A stretch of 64,000 bases of DNA from an uncultured Granulosicoccaceae bacterium (GCA_937998875.1 CALLBO010000041.1:1-64000), one strand, 5' to 3'. Shown: positions 45,929-56,747, counted from the stretch's first letter. A program made the numbers and translations. Notes: a model not told the origin generated them from the sequence alone.

Positions 45929-47164
45929 ATGGTGATCAGGAATCATGGAGCGGGATTGGGCTTACATGATGCCCGGAACTTCGATTTAAACGCTATTGAC
46001 AGCGCATTTATCAACAACCCGTATCCGGTACTAGCCAATCTAAGAGAACATGATCCGGTGCATTTTAATCCGGATGGATCTTTGTACCTGACGCGCTATG
46101 AAGATGTACGGTCGGTCTACCAGGATCGCACCATGGTCTCTGATAAGACCATTGCTTTCAAAGAGAAATTTGGCGATGGCGCGCTTTACACCCACCATAC
46201 CCGCAGCCTGGTCTTTAACGACCCGCCATATCACACAACAGTTCGAAAGCTACTGGCCCATGCATTTACGCCGCGCAAGCTTAGTGAAATGGAGCTCCTG
46301 ATTACTGATATCGTCGACAAGCTCCTTAATGAATTGAGTGGCGCAGGTGATATTGATTTTGTAAGTGCGTTTGCGATGCGGCTGCCTACTGAAGTTATTT
46401 CTTTTATGTTGGGAGTACCGGAGCAGCATCGTCACAAGCTTCGTGGTTATTCCTTGGCTATTCTGGGTGCACTCGATCCGGAGGTCTCCCCGCAGCGGCT
46501 CGATAACGGCAATCGAGCTGTTGAGGAGTTCAGCGAGATGCTTAACGATCTCATCAATCATCGACGTGCGAATCCGGAGGGGGCAGGGCAGGGTGAAGTG
46601 CTTGAAGCTTTAATCTTCGGCGAGTTCGAAGGCCGGCAACTCACACAGGAAGAGCTAATTCAAAACTGTATATTTCTGCTTAACGCGGGTCATGAGACCA
46701 CCACAAGTTTAATGGCTAACGGGGTAGGTATACTGTTACAGGCACCTGATCAATTCCAGTTACTGCGGGACAGTCCGGATCTTGTTGCAAATGCTGTTGA
46801 AGAAATAATGCGGTATGAAAGCCCGCTACAGATTGGTAATCGAACCACCACGGTTGATACGGTTATCGGTGGAGAATCTATCCCCGCGGGCACCTACATA
46901 CACACATCTATTGCGGGTGCCAACAGAGATCCTGAAGTGTTTGATCAGCCGGATAAGATAGATTTCTCACGCAGTCCGAATAAACATATTGCGTTCATTA
47001 CGGGTATCCATGTGTGTCTCGGTGCCACCCTGGCAAGGTATGAAGGCAAAATTGCTTTTAGTCGACTGATTGAAAAATATCCTCGAATGAAAGCTGCCGG
47101 TGAGCCTGAAAGAATGCCATTGGCGCGGTTTCGTGGGTACAACAAACTGCCGGTGAGATTCTAA
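45929..47164 (+). CDS. Cytochrome P450
   Basis: The 411-residue soluble bacterial P450 has the oxygen-binding I-helix A-G-H-E-T-T (residues 253-258), the K-helix E-x-x-R in E-E-I-M-R (292-295) and the haem loop F-x-x-G-x-H-x-C-x-G with Cys363 (F-I-T-G-I-H-V-C-L-G). It has no membrane anchor and no fused reductase, and no ferredoxin or reductase gene is adjacent, so partners come from elsewhere. Substrate class is not clear from sequence; the neighbourhood suggests hydroxylation or demethylation of an aromatic compound. Confidence 0.9.
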   Translation: MVIRNHGAGLGLHDARNFDLNAIDSAFINNPYPVLANLREHDPVHFNPDGSLYLTRYEDVRSVYQDRTMVSDKTIAFKEKFGDGALYTHHTRSLVFNDPPYHTTVRKLLAHAFTPRKLSEMELLITDIVDKLLNELSGAGDIDFVSAFAMRLPTEVISFMLGVPEQHRHKLRGYSLAILGALDPEVSPQRLDNGNRAVEEFSEMLNDLINHRRANPEGAGQGEVLEALIFGEFEGRQLTQEELIQNCIFLLNAGHETTTSLMANGVGILLQAPDQFQLLRDSPDLVANAVEEIMRYESPLQIGNRTTTVDTVIGGESIPAGTYIHTSIAGANRDPEVFDQPDKIDFSRSPNKHIAFITGIHVCLGATLARYEGKIAFSRLIEKYPRMKAAGEPERMPLARFRGYNKLPVRF

Positions 47165-47304
47165 CTGGTTGCAGTTGCACTTGCCGATCTACCAGCCTGG
47201 CGTTGTGGCTGGAACGGTATTGCAGGCTTTTCGGGAAATGTGATTGCGATGACAGACTAATCGCGTGACAATGTGTGTTTAGATAAGACAGGCTGTTAAC
47301 CGCA

Positions 47305-48495
47305 ATGACAGAACAAACCGGTGCTCCGGTGTGCGATATAGACTTTTATGCTGATAGTACAATCGCAGATCCTGTCTCGGCCTATGGAAAAATGCTGGAT
47401 GCAGGGCCGGTTGTTTGGCTTTCACAAAACCGGATGTATGCGATCTGTGGCCACGCTGAACTGGTTGCGAGTTTGCGCAACCATGAGTGTTTTAGTTCGG
47501 CAAAAGGGGTGTCGGTCGATGATGAGATTAACAAATTTCTGATCGGCAGCAGTTTAAATTCAGATCCACCAGCGCATGATGTTTCACGCTCCATTACTTT
47601 TGCGCCAGTATCACCGAAGAACCTCCGTCATATCAAAGACCGCATTGAGAAAGAGGCTGAGTACGTCGTTGAAAAGCTGGTGCAAAAGGGCGAGTTCGAT
47701 GCCGCATCAGATCTGGCACCGTATCTGCCACTCACTATTGTAAGAGATCTGGTCGGGCTTGGACCGAATGGCAAAGATAGAATGCTTGAGTGGGGTGCGG
47801 CCACGTTTGAGCTTATGGGGTGGCCCGGTGACAGGCGTGATAAAGCGATAGAAAACTTGAAACAGCTACGCGGTTTTCTCGATGATCCTGAAACTCTGGA
47901 TAATTTAAGTGACGAGGGGTGGGCTCGTCGTGCGACAAAACTGGGTATAGAAGGCGGTATGGAGCCCGCTCGTGCGGCAGAATTGATGCGTGACTATATT
48001 GCACCAAGTCTTGATACCACGATCTCTGCCATCGGTTATGCCATTATGTTGTTTTCTAAAAATCCGGAGCAATGGCAGAGACTGCGTGATGATCGAGATC
48101 TTGTAAGAAATGCTATTGAAGAGGTCGTACGGCTCAACACGCCCATTCGAGCTTTTACACGGTATGTTACTCAAGACATTGAAGTAGCCGGCACCACATT
48201 GAGGCAAGGCAATCGGGTACTCATGGTATACGGTGCGGCCAATCGCGATCCGTTGCGTTTTCCTGAACCGAACAGATTTGACATAGAACGAAAGACGATC
48301 GGCCATGTTGGCTTCGGGCAGGGTGTGCATGCATGTCTTGGAATGAATCTCGCCAGACTGGAGATAACTTCACTACTTAACGCGCTTGCAGACCGCGTGC
48401 AGCAGTTTACCTTGAATGGTCCGGTGGTGTCGGGCGTAAACAGCACTATCCACTCGCTTGCGAGCGTGCCCGTTAAGGTATCCAGAGTGGCTTGA
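47305..48495 (+). CDS. Cytochrome P450, CYP199-like
   Basis: The 396-residue P450 has an unusual I-helix S-L-D-T-T (235-239) with an Asp-Thr pair, E-x-x-R at 273-276 and the haem loop V-G-F-G-Q-G-V-H-A-C-L-G with Cys344. The segment Y-I-A-P-S-L-D-T-T-I-S-A, A-A-N-R-D-P and G-H-V-G-F-G-Q-G-V-H recalls CYP199A enzymes, which demethylate 4-methoxybenzoates to 4-hydroxybenzoates. Such a reaction would feed the protocatechuate pathway 2 kb downstream, so the two fit together. No redox partner is seen. The assignment to the CYP199 group is from memory of motifs, not alignment. Confidence 0.85.
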   Translation: MTEQTGAPVCDIDFYADSTIADPVSAYGKMLDAGPVVWLSQNRMYAICGHAELVASLRNHECFSSAKGVSVDDEINKFLIGSSLNSDPPAHDVSRSITFAPVSPKNLRHIKDRIEKEAEYVVEKLVQKGEFDAASDLAPYLPLTIVRDLVGLGPNGKDRMLEWGAATFELMGWPGDRRDKAIENLKQLRGFLDDPETLDNLSDEGWARRATKLGIEGGMEPARAAELMRDYIAPSLDTTISAIGYAIMLFSKNPEQWQRLRDDRDLVRNAIEEVVRLNTPIRAFTRYVTQDIEVAGTTLRQGNRVLMVYGAANRDPLRFPEPNRFDIERKTIGHVGFGQGVHACLGMNLARLEITSLLNALADRVQQFTLNGPVVSGVNSTIHSLASVPVKVSRVA

Positions 48496-48513
48496 TCGGT
48501 CGGAGATAACTCG

Positions 48514-49563
48514 ATGCTGATCCAGAATACAGGCGTTACCTACCAAACAGAATTGGTGACACCCGGTTATATACTGTTGGCACCGGCTGGTGCTAAAGCA
48601 GTCTACCTGATCGATACCTATGGTGAAGTGGTTAACCAGTGGGCCAGTGGTGGTGGCTTAACTCATTGGAGCTACCTACTGTCGAATGGTAATCTGTTTG
48701 TCAATGAACGCTGTGACGACCCGCAAGGGGTTGGGTTGGTGAGTAGTGGTGTGATGCGGGAGTATGATTGGGATGGCCATCTGATTCGTGAGCACATTGA
48801 TCCATGGCAGCATCACGATGCCAGGCGACTCGAGAATGGCCATATAATCTATCTTGCTTTTACGGACCTAAACGCCGACCAGCGTGCTGTGATACTTGGC
48901 GGTATTGCGGGGTCAGAGTTTGAACCCGGTATCATGGGGGAGTGTATTCGGGAGGTAGATGTGAGCGGTGCTATAGTGTGGGAGTGGCATTTTACTAACT
49001 TTAATAAAGGTGAATTTCCAATACACCCGAATGGTAATCGTTGGTCGCGTGCTCACACCAATACTGTTTTCCCACTGCCTGATAACAGAGTGCTTGTTAG
49101 CTGTAAAAATTTAAACCTGTTGTTTATCGTAGATAAACAAACTGATGCCGTCGTGTGGCACTACCAGGACGACAAGATGGGTGGCCAGCATGATGCGCAG
49201 ATACTGGACAACGACAACCTTCTGCTATTTGCCAACGGTGCTTATAGTGCAGATCTGCATCATTCCCAGGTCTGGGAGCTAAACCCCGAAAGCAAACAAG
49301 TCGTTTGGCGTTACCAGGCCACGGATAATCCACAGAGTTTCTTCTCGCCACACATCGGCGGATGCCAGCGACTGTCTTCAGGTAATACCCTGATTTGTGA
49401 GGGTGCCAAAGGGTGTATTTTTGAGGTGACACCCCGCGGTGAAATTGTGTGGGAATATGTGTGCCCTTACTTCAATCAAACAGAGAATTTCGGTCGCGTT
49501 AACTGGCTGTTTCGAGCGCGACACTATAGTGCAGGCTCTGCTGAGTTGGCTGGTCGTATTTGA
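48514..49563 (+). CDS. Arylsulfotransferase-like propeller protein
   Basis: The 349-residue protein lacks a signal peptide and is built of propeller blades with repeated strands of the form 'G..V..W' (V-N-Q-W, V-W-E-W-H, V-V-W-H-Y, V-V-W-R-Y, V-W-E-Y). H-H-D-A, R-A-H-T-N-T and G-Q-H-D-A-Q carry histidines in the central pore, as in arylsulfate sulfotransferases where such His residues are catalytic. Without a signal peptide it would act in the cytosol, unlike the periplasmic ASST enzymes. It follows the second P450 after 18 bases and may process an aromatic sulfate or have lost that activity. Confidence 0.6.
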   Translation: MLIQNTGVTYQTELVTPGYILLAPAGAKAVYLIDTYGEVVNQWASGGGLTHWSYLLSNGNLFVNERCDDPQGVGLVSSGVMREYDWDGHLIREHIDPWQHHDARRLENGHIIYLAFTDLNADQRAVILGGIAGSEFEPGIMGECIREVDVSGAIVWEWHFTNFNKGEFPIHPNGNRWSRAHTNTVFPLPDNRVLVSCKNLNLLFIVDKQTDAVVWHYQDDKMGGQHDAQILDNDNLLLFANGAYSADLHHSQVWELNPESKQVVWRYQATDNPQSFFSPHIGGCQRLSSGNTLICEGAKGCIFEVTPRGEIVWEYVCPYFNQTENFGRVNWLFRARHYSAGSAELAGRI

Positions 49564-49632
49564 ATTGTTGACGCCTTCCTCAAGACCTTGATACTCAAGT
49601 ATAATTTGTCTGAATAACAGAGGAATAATCAT

Positions 49633-50514
49633 ATGCCGATGGATCCAGACTGGATGGTGTGGCATCAAAACCCGCGCAAGCCTCGTTATCAACCCCCGCC
49701 GGGTGCAGTTGATTCACACTGTCATATCTTTGGTCCGGAAGAAGTGTTTCCGTATTCCCCGGAACGAAAGTACACGCCCTGTACCGGATCAAAGCAGGAG
49801 TTGGTTGCGCTGCGCGATCACCTCGGGTTTTCACGCAATGTCATTGTGCAGGCGTCCTGTCACGGCAAAAATAACGATGCACTGATAGACGGGCTGAAAA
49901 GTGCCGGTGATCTCGCTCGCGGTATTGCGGTGGTGGATGAATCCGTTACAGATGATGAACTGCAAACAATGCATCAGGCAGGTGTACGGGGTGTGCGGTT
50001 TAATTTCGTCCGCCGTCTGGTTGATCCAAAGCCACGCGAGCACTATCAAAAAATTGTCGACAAAATCACTCCGCTTGGCTGGCATATTATTGTTTATATA
50101 GAAGCAGCTGACTTTGCCGAGCAGGTGCCGTTTCTGAAGAGTTTGCCGGTCACGGTTGTGTTTGATCACATGGCCCGGCCGGATATAACTAAAGGAGTTG
50201 ACCACAAAGACTTTGCGCAATTTATTGATCTAATGGAGGATGAAAAGTTCTGGAGTAAGGTGTCCTGCCCTGAGCGGCTTACAACGCAGGGTGGTAACCA
50301 CGAAAATTATTCCGATGTGATTCCGTTTATGAAACGTTTGGTGGATGCGTATCCCGATCGTGTTTTATGGGGCACAGACTGGCCGCACCCGAACATGAAA
50401 TCGCATGTGCCGGATGATGGTCAGCTGGTCGAGTTGATTCCGCTGATTGCAGACTCTGCGGAAAAACAGCGCAAGCTATTGGTGGATAATCCAATGCGAC
50501 TTTATTGGAGTTAA
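49633..50514 (+). CDS. ligI: 2-Pyrone-4,6-dicarboxylate hydrolase (LigI)
   Basis: The 293-residue amidohydrolase-fold enzyme opens the lactone ring of 2-pyrone-4,6-dicarboxylate, an intermediate of protocatechuate 4,5-cleavage. H29 and H31 in D-S-H-C-H-I-F-G-P start the first strand, R-G-V-R-F-N-F and D-H-M-A-R-P follow, and the catalytic Asp is D249 in W-G-T-D-W-P-H-P, matching Asp248 of the Sphingobium enzyme by position. AGAGGAATAA precedes the ATG. The LigA gene starts 70 bases after its stop. Confidence 0.92.
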   Translation: MPMDPDWMVWHQNPRKPRYQPPPGAVDSHCHIFGPEEVFPYSPERKYTPCTGSKQELVALRDHLGFSRNVIVQASCHGKNNDALIDGLKSAGDLARGIAVVDESVTDDELQTMHQAGVRGVRFNFVRRLVDPKPREHYQKIVDKITPLGWHIIVYIEAADFAEQVPFLKSLPVTVVFDHMARPDITKGVDHKDFAQFIDLMEDEKFWSKVSCPERLTTQGGNHENYSDVIPFMKRLVDAYPDRVLWGTDWPHPNMKSHVPDDGQLVELIPLIADSAEKQRKLLVDNPMRLYWS

Positions 50515-50584
50515 AGCCAATCGTTGGCCAGACGTTTCGGTGGTATCCTGTATACTGCGGGTTTGCGAAAATCAGGGCTGGTCG

Positions 50585-51818
<1,234 letters not shown>

Positions 51819-51820
51819 CT

Positions 51821-52777
51821 ATGGTGAAGATCGGTGTGGCCGGCGCTTATGGCGCGTTTGGTTTAAAGCATTTAGACGCACTTGCAAATATTAAAGACGC
51901 TGAAGTCACGGCTGTATTCGGACCGAACAAAGATAAAATCGAAGCACTTGCTACAGAAAGAAAAATCCCGAATGCATGTGCAAACTATGAGGATTTTCTG
52001 AATCAGGATATTGATGCAGTGATACTTTCAACGCCTACTCAGCTACATTGCCAGCAATCTGTGCAAGCGTTAAAGGGCGGTAAGCACACGTTTGCAGAAA
52101 TACCCATGGCAGACAGTCTGGCAGATGCCGAGAAAATGGATGCAGCGCAAAAAGAAACCGGCCTCATTGGAATGGTCGGTCATGTGCGGCGTTTTAATCC
52201 GTCCCATCAGTGGGTGAAAAATCGGATCGATGCCGGAGAGTTTTCTATCCAGCAGATGGATGCACAAACATTCTTCTTCCGTCGCACCAATACCAACGCC
52301 AAAGGTGAAGCACGCAGCTGGACGGACCACCTGCTATGGCACCACGCCTGTCACACTATCGACTTGTTTATGTATCAGACTGGTGAGGTGCCAAGCGAGG
52401 TATTCGGGTTGCAGGGGCCTGCGCATCCGGAGCTGGGTATTGCTATGGATATGACCATTGGCATGAAGACGCCAACAGGTAAGCTCTGCACACTGTCTCT
52501 GTCATTTAATAACAACGGTCCGCTGGGTTCATTCTTTCGCTACATTGGTGACAGCGGTACTTACATTGCGCGATACGATGATCTTGTTGATGGAAACGAA
52601 GAACCCATTGATCTTGCAGGTGTTGCGGTTTCCAGTAATGGTATAGAGCTAATTGATCGGGAGTTTATCGCAGCAATTAGCGAGGGCAGGGAACCAAACT
52701 CGAGTTTTGCTCAGGGTCTTGCAGCTATGCAGGTAATGCAAAAGCTTGAAGATCAAATGGGTGTGATGAAGGTATAA
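51821..52777 (+). CDS. ligC: 4-Carboxy-2-hydroxymuconate-6-semialdehyde dehydrogenase
   Basis: The 318-residue Gfo/Idh/MocA-type enzyme oxidises the ring-cleavage product, via its hemiacetal, to 2-pyrone-4,6-dicarboxylate. The Rossmann start is I-G-V-A-G-A-Y-G-A-F-G, with F-A-E-I-P-M in place of the usual E-K-P motif, and then G-H-V-R-R-F-N-P-S-H-Q and H-H-A-C-H-T-I-D-L-F, typical of LigC/PmdC. GGAGAATCG lies ahead of the ATG. Confidence 0.92.
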   Translation: MVKIGVAGAYGAFGLKHLDALANIKDAEVTAVFGPNKDKIEALATERKIPNACANYEDFLNQDIDAVILSTPTQLHCQQSVQALKGGKHTFAEIPMADSLADAEKMDAAQKETGLIGMVGHVRRFNPSHQWVKNRIDAGEFSIQQMDAQTFFFRRTNTNAKGEARSWTDHLLWHHACHTIDLFMYQTGEVPSEVFGLQGPAHPELGIAMDMTIGMKTPTGKLCTLSLSFNNNGPLGSFFRYIGDSGTYIARYDDLVDGNEEPIDLAGVAVSSNGIELIDREFIAAISEGREPNSSFAQGLAAMQVMQKLEDQMGVMKV

Positions 52778-52782
52778 CAATT

Positions 52783-53514
52783 ATGTCTGAGAAAAAAACT
52801 GCCTTAGTGATTTCTGCACACGCAGCAGATTTTGTATGGCGCTGCGGTGGTGCAATAGCGTTGCATCAGAAGCTTGGATATGAAGTCACTGTTGCCTGTC
52901 TTTCCTATGGAGAACGCGGTGAAAGTGCCAGGTTATGGAAGGAAGGCAAGACTCTTGATGAAGTCAAAGCTATCCGGCGCAACGAAGCTGAAAATGCCGC
53001 AAAAGCGTTAAATGTACATGATCTGCAGTTTTTTGATCTGGGTGACTATCCGCTTGAGGTGGACCGTGATGCAAAGTATAAGCTGGTTGATTTACTCCGC
53101 GCCGTACAGCCGCATTTTATGCTGAGCCACTCGCAGTATGACCCATACAACACCGATCACATGTACACCACAGAAGTGGCGTTGGAAGTCAGGATGATAG
53201 CCCAGGCCTGGGGTCACAATCCGGGTGAAAAAGTACTCGGTGCTCCGCAGTTGTATTTGTTCGAGCCGCACCAGACCGAGCAGATGGGCTGGAAGCCGGA
53301 CACCTTTTTAGATATCACCGATGTCTGGGATCAAAAGCGAGCGGCCATTGAGTGTATGGAAGGACAGCATCATCTGTGGGACTACTACACCAATGTTGCG
53401 CAAAACCGTGGCAATCATTTTCGCCGTAACTCCGGTGGCATGGCGGGTGGTCGAGCTGCGCAGTATGCCGAAGGATTTCAGTCTGTCTATCCGCGTTGCG
53501 TGGATGAACTCTGA
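52783..53514 (+). CDS. galB: 4-Oxalomesaconate hydratase, PIG-L/LmbE type (GalB)
   Basis: The 243-residue protein is a LmbE/PIG-L-fold enzyme, the type used as 4-oxalomesaconate hydratase in Pseudomonas putida (GalB), rather than the LigJ amidohydrolase used in Sphingobium. The metal site motif A-H-A-A-D replaces the common [13 protein letters not shown] and [12 protein letters not shown] follow as expected. It sits between ligC and the aldolase gene and shares one base with the aldolase start codon (TGATG). Confidence 0.9.
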   Translation: MSEKKTALVISAHAADFVWRCGGAIALHQKLGYEVTVACLSYGERGESARLWKEGKTLDEVKAIRRNEAENAAKALNVHDLQFFDLGDYPLEVDRDAKYKLVDLLRAVQPHFMLSHSQYDPYNTDHMYTTEVALEVRMIAQAWGHNPGEKVLGAPQLYLFEPHQTEQMGWKPDTFLDITDVWDQKRAAIECMEGQHHLWDYYTNVAQNRGNHFRRNSGGMAGGRAAQYAEGFQSVYPRCVDEL

Positions 53515-54185
53515 TGAACATTGTCGTACAAAACATTGAGCGTGCAGATCAGTTAATCATTGATGGTTTGGCTAATTGTGGTGTTGCTACGGTTCATGAG
53601 GCTCAGGGCAGGATCGGTCTGTTAGCCAGCTATATGCGGCCGGTGTACCGGGGGACCTGCATTGCAGGATCTGCCGTAACCATCCTTGCCCCACCGTGCG
53701 ATAACTGGATGCTGCATGTAGCAATAGAACAGGTGCAAGCTGGTGATGTGTTAGTACTTGCAACTACATCTCCGTCAGATGCCGGCTACTTCGGTGATCT
53801 GATTGCCACCTCGGCGCAGGCTCGTGGTTGCAAGGGTCTCATCATTGATGCCGGTGTGAGAGATGTGAAAGATCTTACAGAGATGCAGTTTCCGGTCTGG
53901 TCAAAAGCCATCTGTGCTCAGGGAACCGTTAAAGAAACACTCGGGTCGGTAAATATTCCGGTTGTTTGTGCTGATGCGAATGTAGAGCCTGGTGATGTGA
54001 TAGTTGCCGATGATGACGGTGTGTGCGTGGTTAAACGTGCGGATGCTGCCACGGTACTTAAGAATGCCACTGATAGAGTTGCTAACGAAGAGGAAAAACG
54101 CCAACGGCTGGCTAAGGGTGAGCTCGGGCTCGACATGTACAACATGCGGGAAAGACTGGCCGAAAAAGGTTTAAAGTATGTCTGA
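53514..54185 (+). CDS. ligK: 4-Carboxy-4-hydroxy-2-oxoadipate aldolase (LigK/GalC)
   Basis: The 223-residue metal-dependent aldolase (RraA-like fold) splits the last pathway intermediate into pyruvate and oxaloacetate. The conserved metal/substrate segment is G-V-R-D-V-K-D (R116 and D117), preceded by D-A-G-Y-F-G-D-L and [10 protein letters not shown] at residue 26. The C-terminal arm [10 protein letters not shown] is typical. Its last eight bases overlap the next gene. Confidence 0.92.
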   Translation: MNIVVQNIERADQLIIDGLANCGVATVHEAQGRIGLLASYMRPVYRGTCIAGSAVTILAPPCDNWMLHVAIEQVQAGDVLVLATTSPSDAGYFGDLIATSAQARGCKGLIIDAGVRDVKDLTEMQFPVWSKAICAQGTVKETLGSVNIPVVCADANVEPGDVIVADDDGVCVVKRADAATVLKNATDRVANEEEKRQRLAKGELGLDMYNMRERLAEKGLKYV

Positions 54186-55233
54186 CGGTGTTCGCTGTAT
54201 GTGGATGCGTGGCGGCACCTCAAAGGGCGGATACTTTCTTGAAGAGGATCTGCCGGAAAATAGATCAGAATTTCTGTTGCGGGTTATGGGTTCACCGGAC
54301 ACACGTCAGATAGACGGTATGGGTGGTGCTGATCCGCTAACTTCAAAAGTTGCGGTGGTGAAGAAATCTACTCGTGAAGGTGTAGATGTCGACTATCTTT
54401 TTCTTCAGGTAGCTGTAGATCAACCAGTCGTGACCGATGCGCAGAATTGCGGAAACATACTCGCAGGTGTCGGGCCCTTCGCAATCGAAAGAGGATTGGT
54501 TGCACCTGCGAGCAATGATGCTGACATGGCATTTGTCACTATATACATGGAGAATACAGGTCAGGCCGCCATAGCTCGTGTGCCACTGCATGATGGCCTG
54601 CCGGTTTATACAGGCAACACGTCAATTGACGGCGTTCCCGGTACGTCTGTAGCGATTCCGCTGGAATTTAAAGATACCGCTGGCTCCACCTGTGGTGCGC
54701 TGCTGCCTACCGGCAGCGAGGTTGATGTTGTTGAAGGCATCAATGTAACCATGATAGACAATGGTATGCCTGTGGTGGTACTGAATGCAGCAGACATGAA
54801 CATTGAGGGGAATGAAACCTGCGCAGCACTTGAGGCGAATAATGCACTGCGAACAAAACTTGAGTCCATTCGTCTTAAATGCGGTCCGATGATGAATCTT
54901 GGTGACGTGCAAGACCAAACGGTACCCAAGATGACGATGGTGAGTGCACCGTTAAATGGCGGCACGATCACTACCAGAACCTTCATACCGCACCGATGTC
55001 ATTCAAGCATTGGCGTGTTGGGGGCGGTGAGCGTTGCCACCGCTTGTCTGCTGCCTGAATCACCTGCTTATAAGCATGCAGCGCTTTCAAACGGCAAATC
55101 CCAGTCTCTTGCAATTGAACACCCCTCTGGCGCTACCGGTATAGAGGCTACGCTTGATGATAACGGATCAATAGATTCCGCTGCGATTGTCAGAACCGCC
55201 CGCAAACTGTTTGACGGGTACGTATTCACCTGA
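54178..55233 (+). CDS. galD: 4-Oxalomesaconate tautomerase, PrpF fold (LigU/GalD)
   Basis: The 351-residue enzyme shifts 4-oxalomesaconate between keto and enol forms before hydration. It has the PrpF/diaminopimelate-epimerase-like fold, with [12 protein letters not shown] (about residues 8-19), D-A-Q-N-C-G-N-I with its cysteine, and [19 protein letters not shown] near the end. These are characteristic of the LigU/GalD group. It overlaps the aldolase by eight bases, so the lig/gal genes are one transcription unit. Confidence 0.9.
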   Translation: MSDGVRCMWMRGGTSKGGYFLEEDLPENRSEFLLRVMGSPDTRQIDGMGGADPLTSKVAVVKKSTREGVDVDYLFLQVAVDQPVVTDAQNCGNILAGVGPFAIERGLVAPASNDADMAFVTIYMENTGQAAIARVPLHDGLPVYTGNTSIDGVPGTSVAIPLEFKDTAGSTCGALLPTGSEVDVVEGINVTMIDNGMPVVVLNAADMNIEGNETCAALEANNALRTKLESIRLKCGPMMNLGDVQDQTVPKMTMVSAPLNGGTITTRTFIPHRCHSSIGVLGAVSVATACLLPESPAYKHAALSNGKSQSLAIEHPSGATGIEATLDDNGSIDSAAIVRTARKLFDGYVFT

Positions 55234-55261
55234 ACTTTCCCATCGGCAAGGAGCAATTTCT

Positions 55262-55762
55262 ATTGACACCAATAAGATCGCTCTAACCAGAGATATAGAA
55301 TCGATAAAGCCACTATTTGAACGCTACATGTGGCATATGAAACAGTATGTTGTGGTTGATGACGGGACTGCATGGATTGCTCGTGCTAACGACTACCTTG
55401 CACTTTATCGTACAGAGCCTCAAAAGAACGTATATGTAGTAAGTACGGACGACGAAGTATTTGGATTCGCATTGGTGGATAAATCGTTTCGCTTCAACCG
55501 TGAGGGTAACGCAATTGCAGAATTTTATGTTGCACCCGAAAAACAACGCCACGGATACGGCCACCGTTTAGCGACTCATGCATTCTCGCAACATACAGGT
55601 CAATGGGAAGTGAGTGTATACTCAGGAAATACAGCCGGATGTCTATTCTGGGAGAAAGTGGTATCCGATTACACCTCTGGTTCATACGAGATAAAAACCA
55701 GAAAAGGATACGACGGTAAAGGTTTTACCTTCACAAACGCTGGACCTGTTTTGGAGGTCTAG
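55262..55762 (+). CDS. GNAT-family acetyltransferase, possible ATT start
   Basis: The product (about 166 residues) has the GNAT fold: a central A-E-F-Y-V-A-P-E strand followed by the CoA loop Q-R-H-G-Y-G-H-R-L-A (close to the usual Q-x-x-G-x-G/A), then V-Y-S-G-N-T-A-G-C-L-F-W-E. No ATG, and no GTG or TTG well placed, occurs near the start of the domain. An ATT at 55262, eight bases after AAGGAG, is the best placed initiation codon; a TTG at 55187 inside galD would add 25 unconserved residues. Acceptor unknown. It is the last gene in the run. Confidence 0.65.
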   Translation: MDTNKIALTRDIESIKPLFERYMWHMKQYVVVDDGTAWIARANDYLALYRTEPQKNVYVVSTDDEVFGFALVDKSFRFNREGNAIAEFYVAPEKQRHGYGHRLATHAFSQHTGQWEVSVYSGNTAGCLFWEKVVSDYTSGSYEIKTRKGYDGKGFTFTNAGPVLEV

Positions 55763-55840
55763 GTTACCGGCTTAACTTTAGAAACCTGATCGTATAAGCA
55801 AACTGTTTGTCGGAGTCCGGGGAGTGATCAGCTATATTTT

Positions 55841-55970
55841 CGTAGGGGGCATAAGCGTTAGCGCATCCACCAAACTGCCACAACGAACGCTAAGAATTTA
55901 AATCGTCAGATTGATCGAACGAGTACGCATCCGACATGTTGCATTGGTAGATGCGCAAGCTTCTCCGCTA
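55841..55970. repeat. Degenerate REP-like doublet, copy G
   Basis: The left unit reads CGTAGGGGGCATAAGCGTTA then GCGCATCCACC; the right unit is a decayed GGTAGATGCGCAAGCTTCTCCGCTA. It is 130 bp long with a different core from the other copies. It lies in the 388-bp gap between the converging GNAT and Spy-like genes; the rest of the gap shows nothing clear. Confidence 0.65.
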
Positions 55971-56150
55971 GGGGATACTCTGAACCAAACAGATAGGAAT
56001 CCGGTTTTCCGGTAGCCCTGCCAATGAGCAAGGTCTGTCCAGCACTCCCACATATCAATACCGACTTTTACAACTTAACGAGGCTGTGTCCCGCAGGTTA
56101 TCTGGAAAACTCTTATTAGGCCGTGTTTAATAAAAAATTGTGTATGGATA

Positions 56151-56747
56151 TCATTCACAGCCGTTATGCTTTCTCCACATTGACGCATCATGACCTTCCG
56201 GGACATTCGTGCATGGATCGTCCGAGGCGTATCCACGCAGCTGATTGTATTTGTTGATTTGATGGGTGTTCAGGATCTCCGGAGTTTTGAGGTGCGCAGA
56301 CAAATGTACAAACCGGAGCGATGAGCGCGTTGTACCAATATCTGTCAGCAACGATTTCAGCTCTTCTGCACTAGGGATGTCGCTTTGAAAGCGCCGCTCA
56401 AGAAGTCGTTCTTTCTCGATGAGTTCTTTGCCTAGCTTCACCGCGGCAGTGTTCATCTCATTAAACAGGTTTTCAATTGATTTTACCTGACTACCTGATA
56501 AACCAATTTGGTCTTTCATTTCGAGTAAATGTCTCGGGCCAGGCACTCCGTTTAGTTCTGCAGCCTTGGCCAGCCCCCATCCTGAACCTGCCTGAAGTTG
56601 TTCAATATCATCCGCTGACAGACTCTTGATCAGTCGGCCTTGCTGGCCTGCGTAGTCGGATAAGTGGTTGGAATTGTCAGCCATGGCAGGGCAGGCGAGC
56701 GGTGCGGTTAGGACCACTAGAAGCGTGAATCTCAGTACTATCTTCAC
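56151..56747 (-). CDS. Periplasmic Spy/CpxP-like protein
   Basis: The 198-residue protein has a signal peptide (about 1-23, ending PAMAD) and a helical body with I-G-L-S-G-S-Q-V-K-S-I and the L-x-x-x-M-x-x-x-A-x-x-L-G-x-x-L-I-E-K-E-R-L-L pattern, a variant of the L-T-x-x-Q periplasmic chaperone/heavy-metal-resistance fold. The C-terminal H-L-S-A-H-L and Q-I-N-K-Y-N-Q-L-R-G-Y repeat the motif. Such proteins shield the envelope against misfolding or metals. It starts with GTG and has GAGAGGAAT as ribosome site. Three C-terminal Cys/His-rich residues could bind metal. Confidence 0.6.
   Translation of the reverse strand: MKIVLRFTLLVVLTAPLACPAMADNSNHLSDYAGQQGRLIKSLSADDIEQLQAGSGWGLAKAAELNGVPGPRHLLEMKDQIGLSGSQVKSIENLFNEMNTAAVKLGKELIEKERLLERRFQSDIPSAEELKSLLTDIGTTRSSLRFVHLSAHLKTPEILNTHQINKYNQLRGYASDDPCTNVPEGHDASMWRKHNGCE

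Noticed and set aside
50447-50584. Upstream start for ligA
   Set aside because: It would overlap ligI by 68 bases and add residues never seen in LigA proteins.
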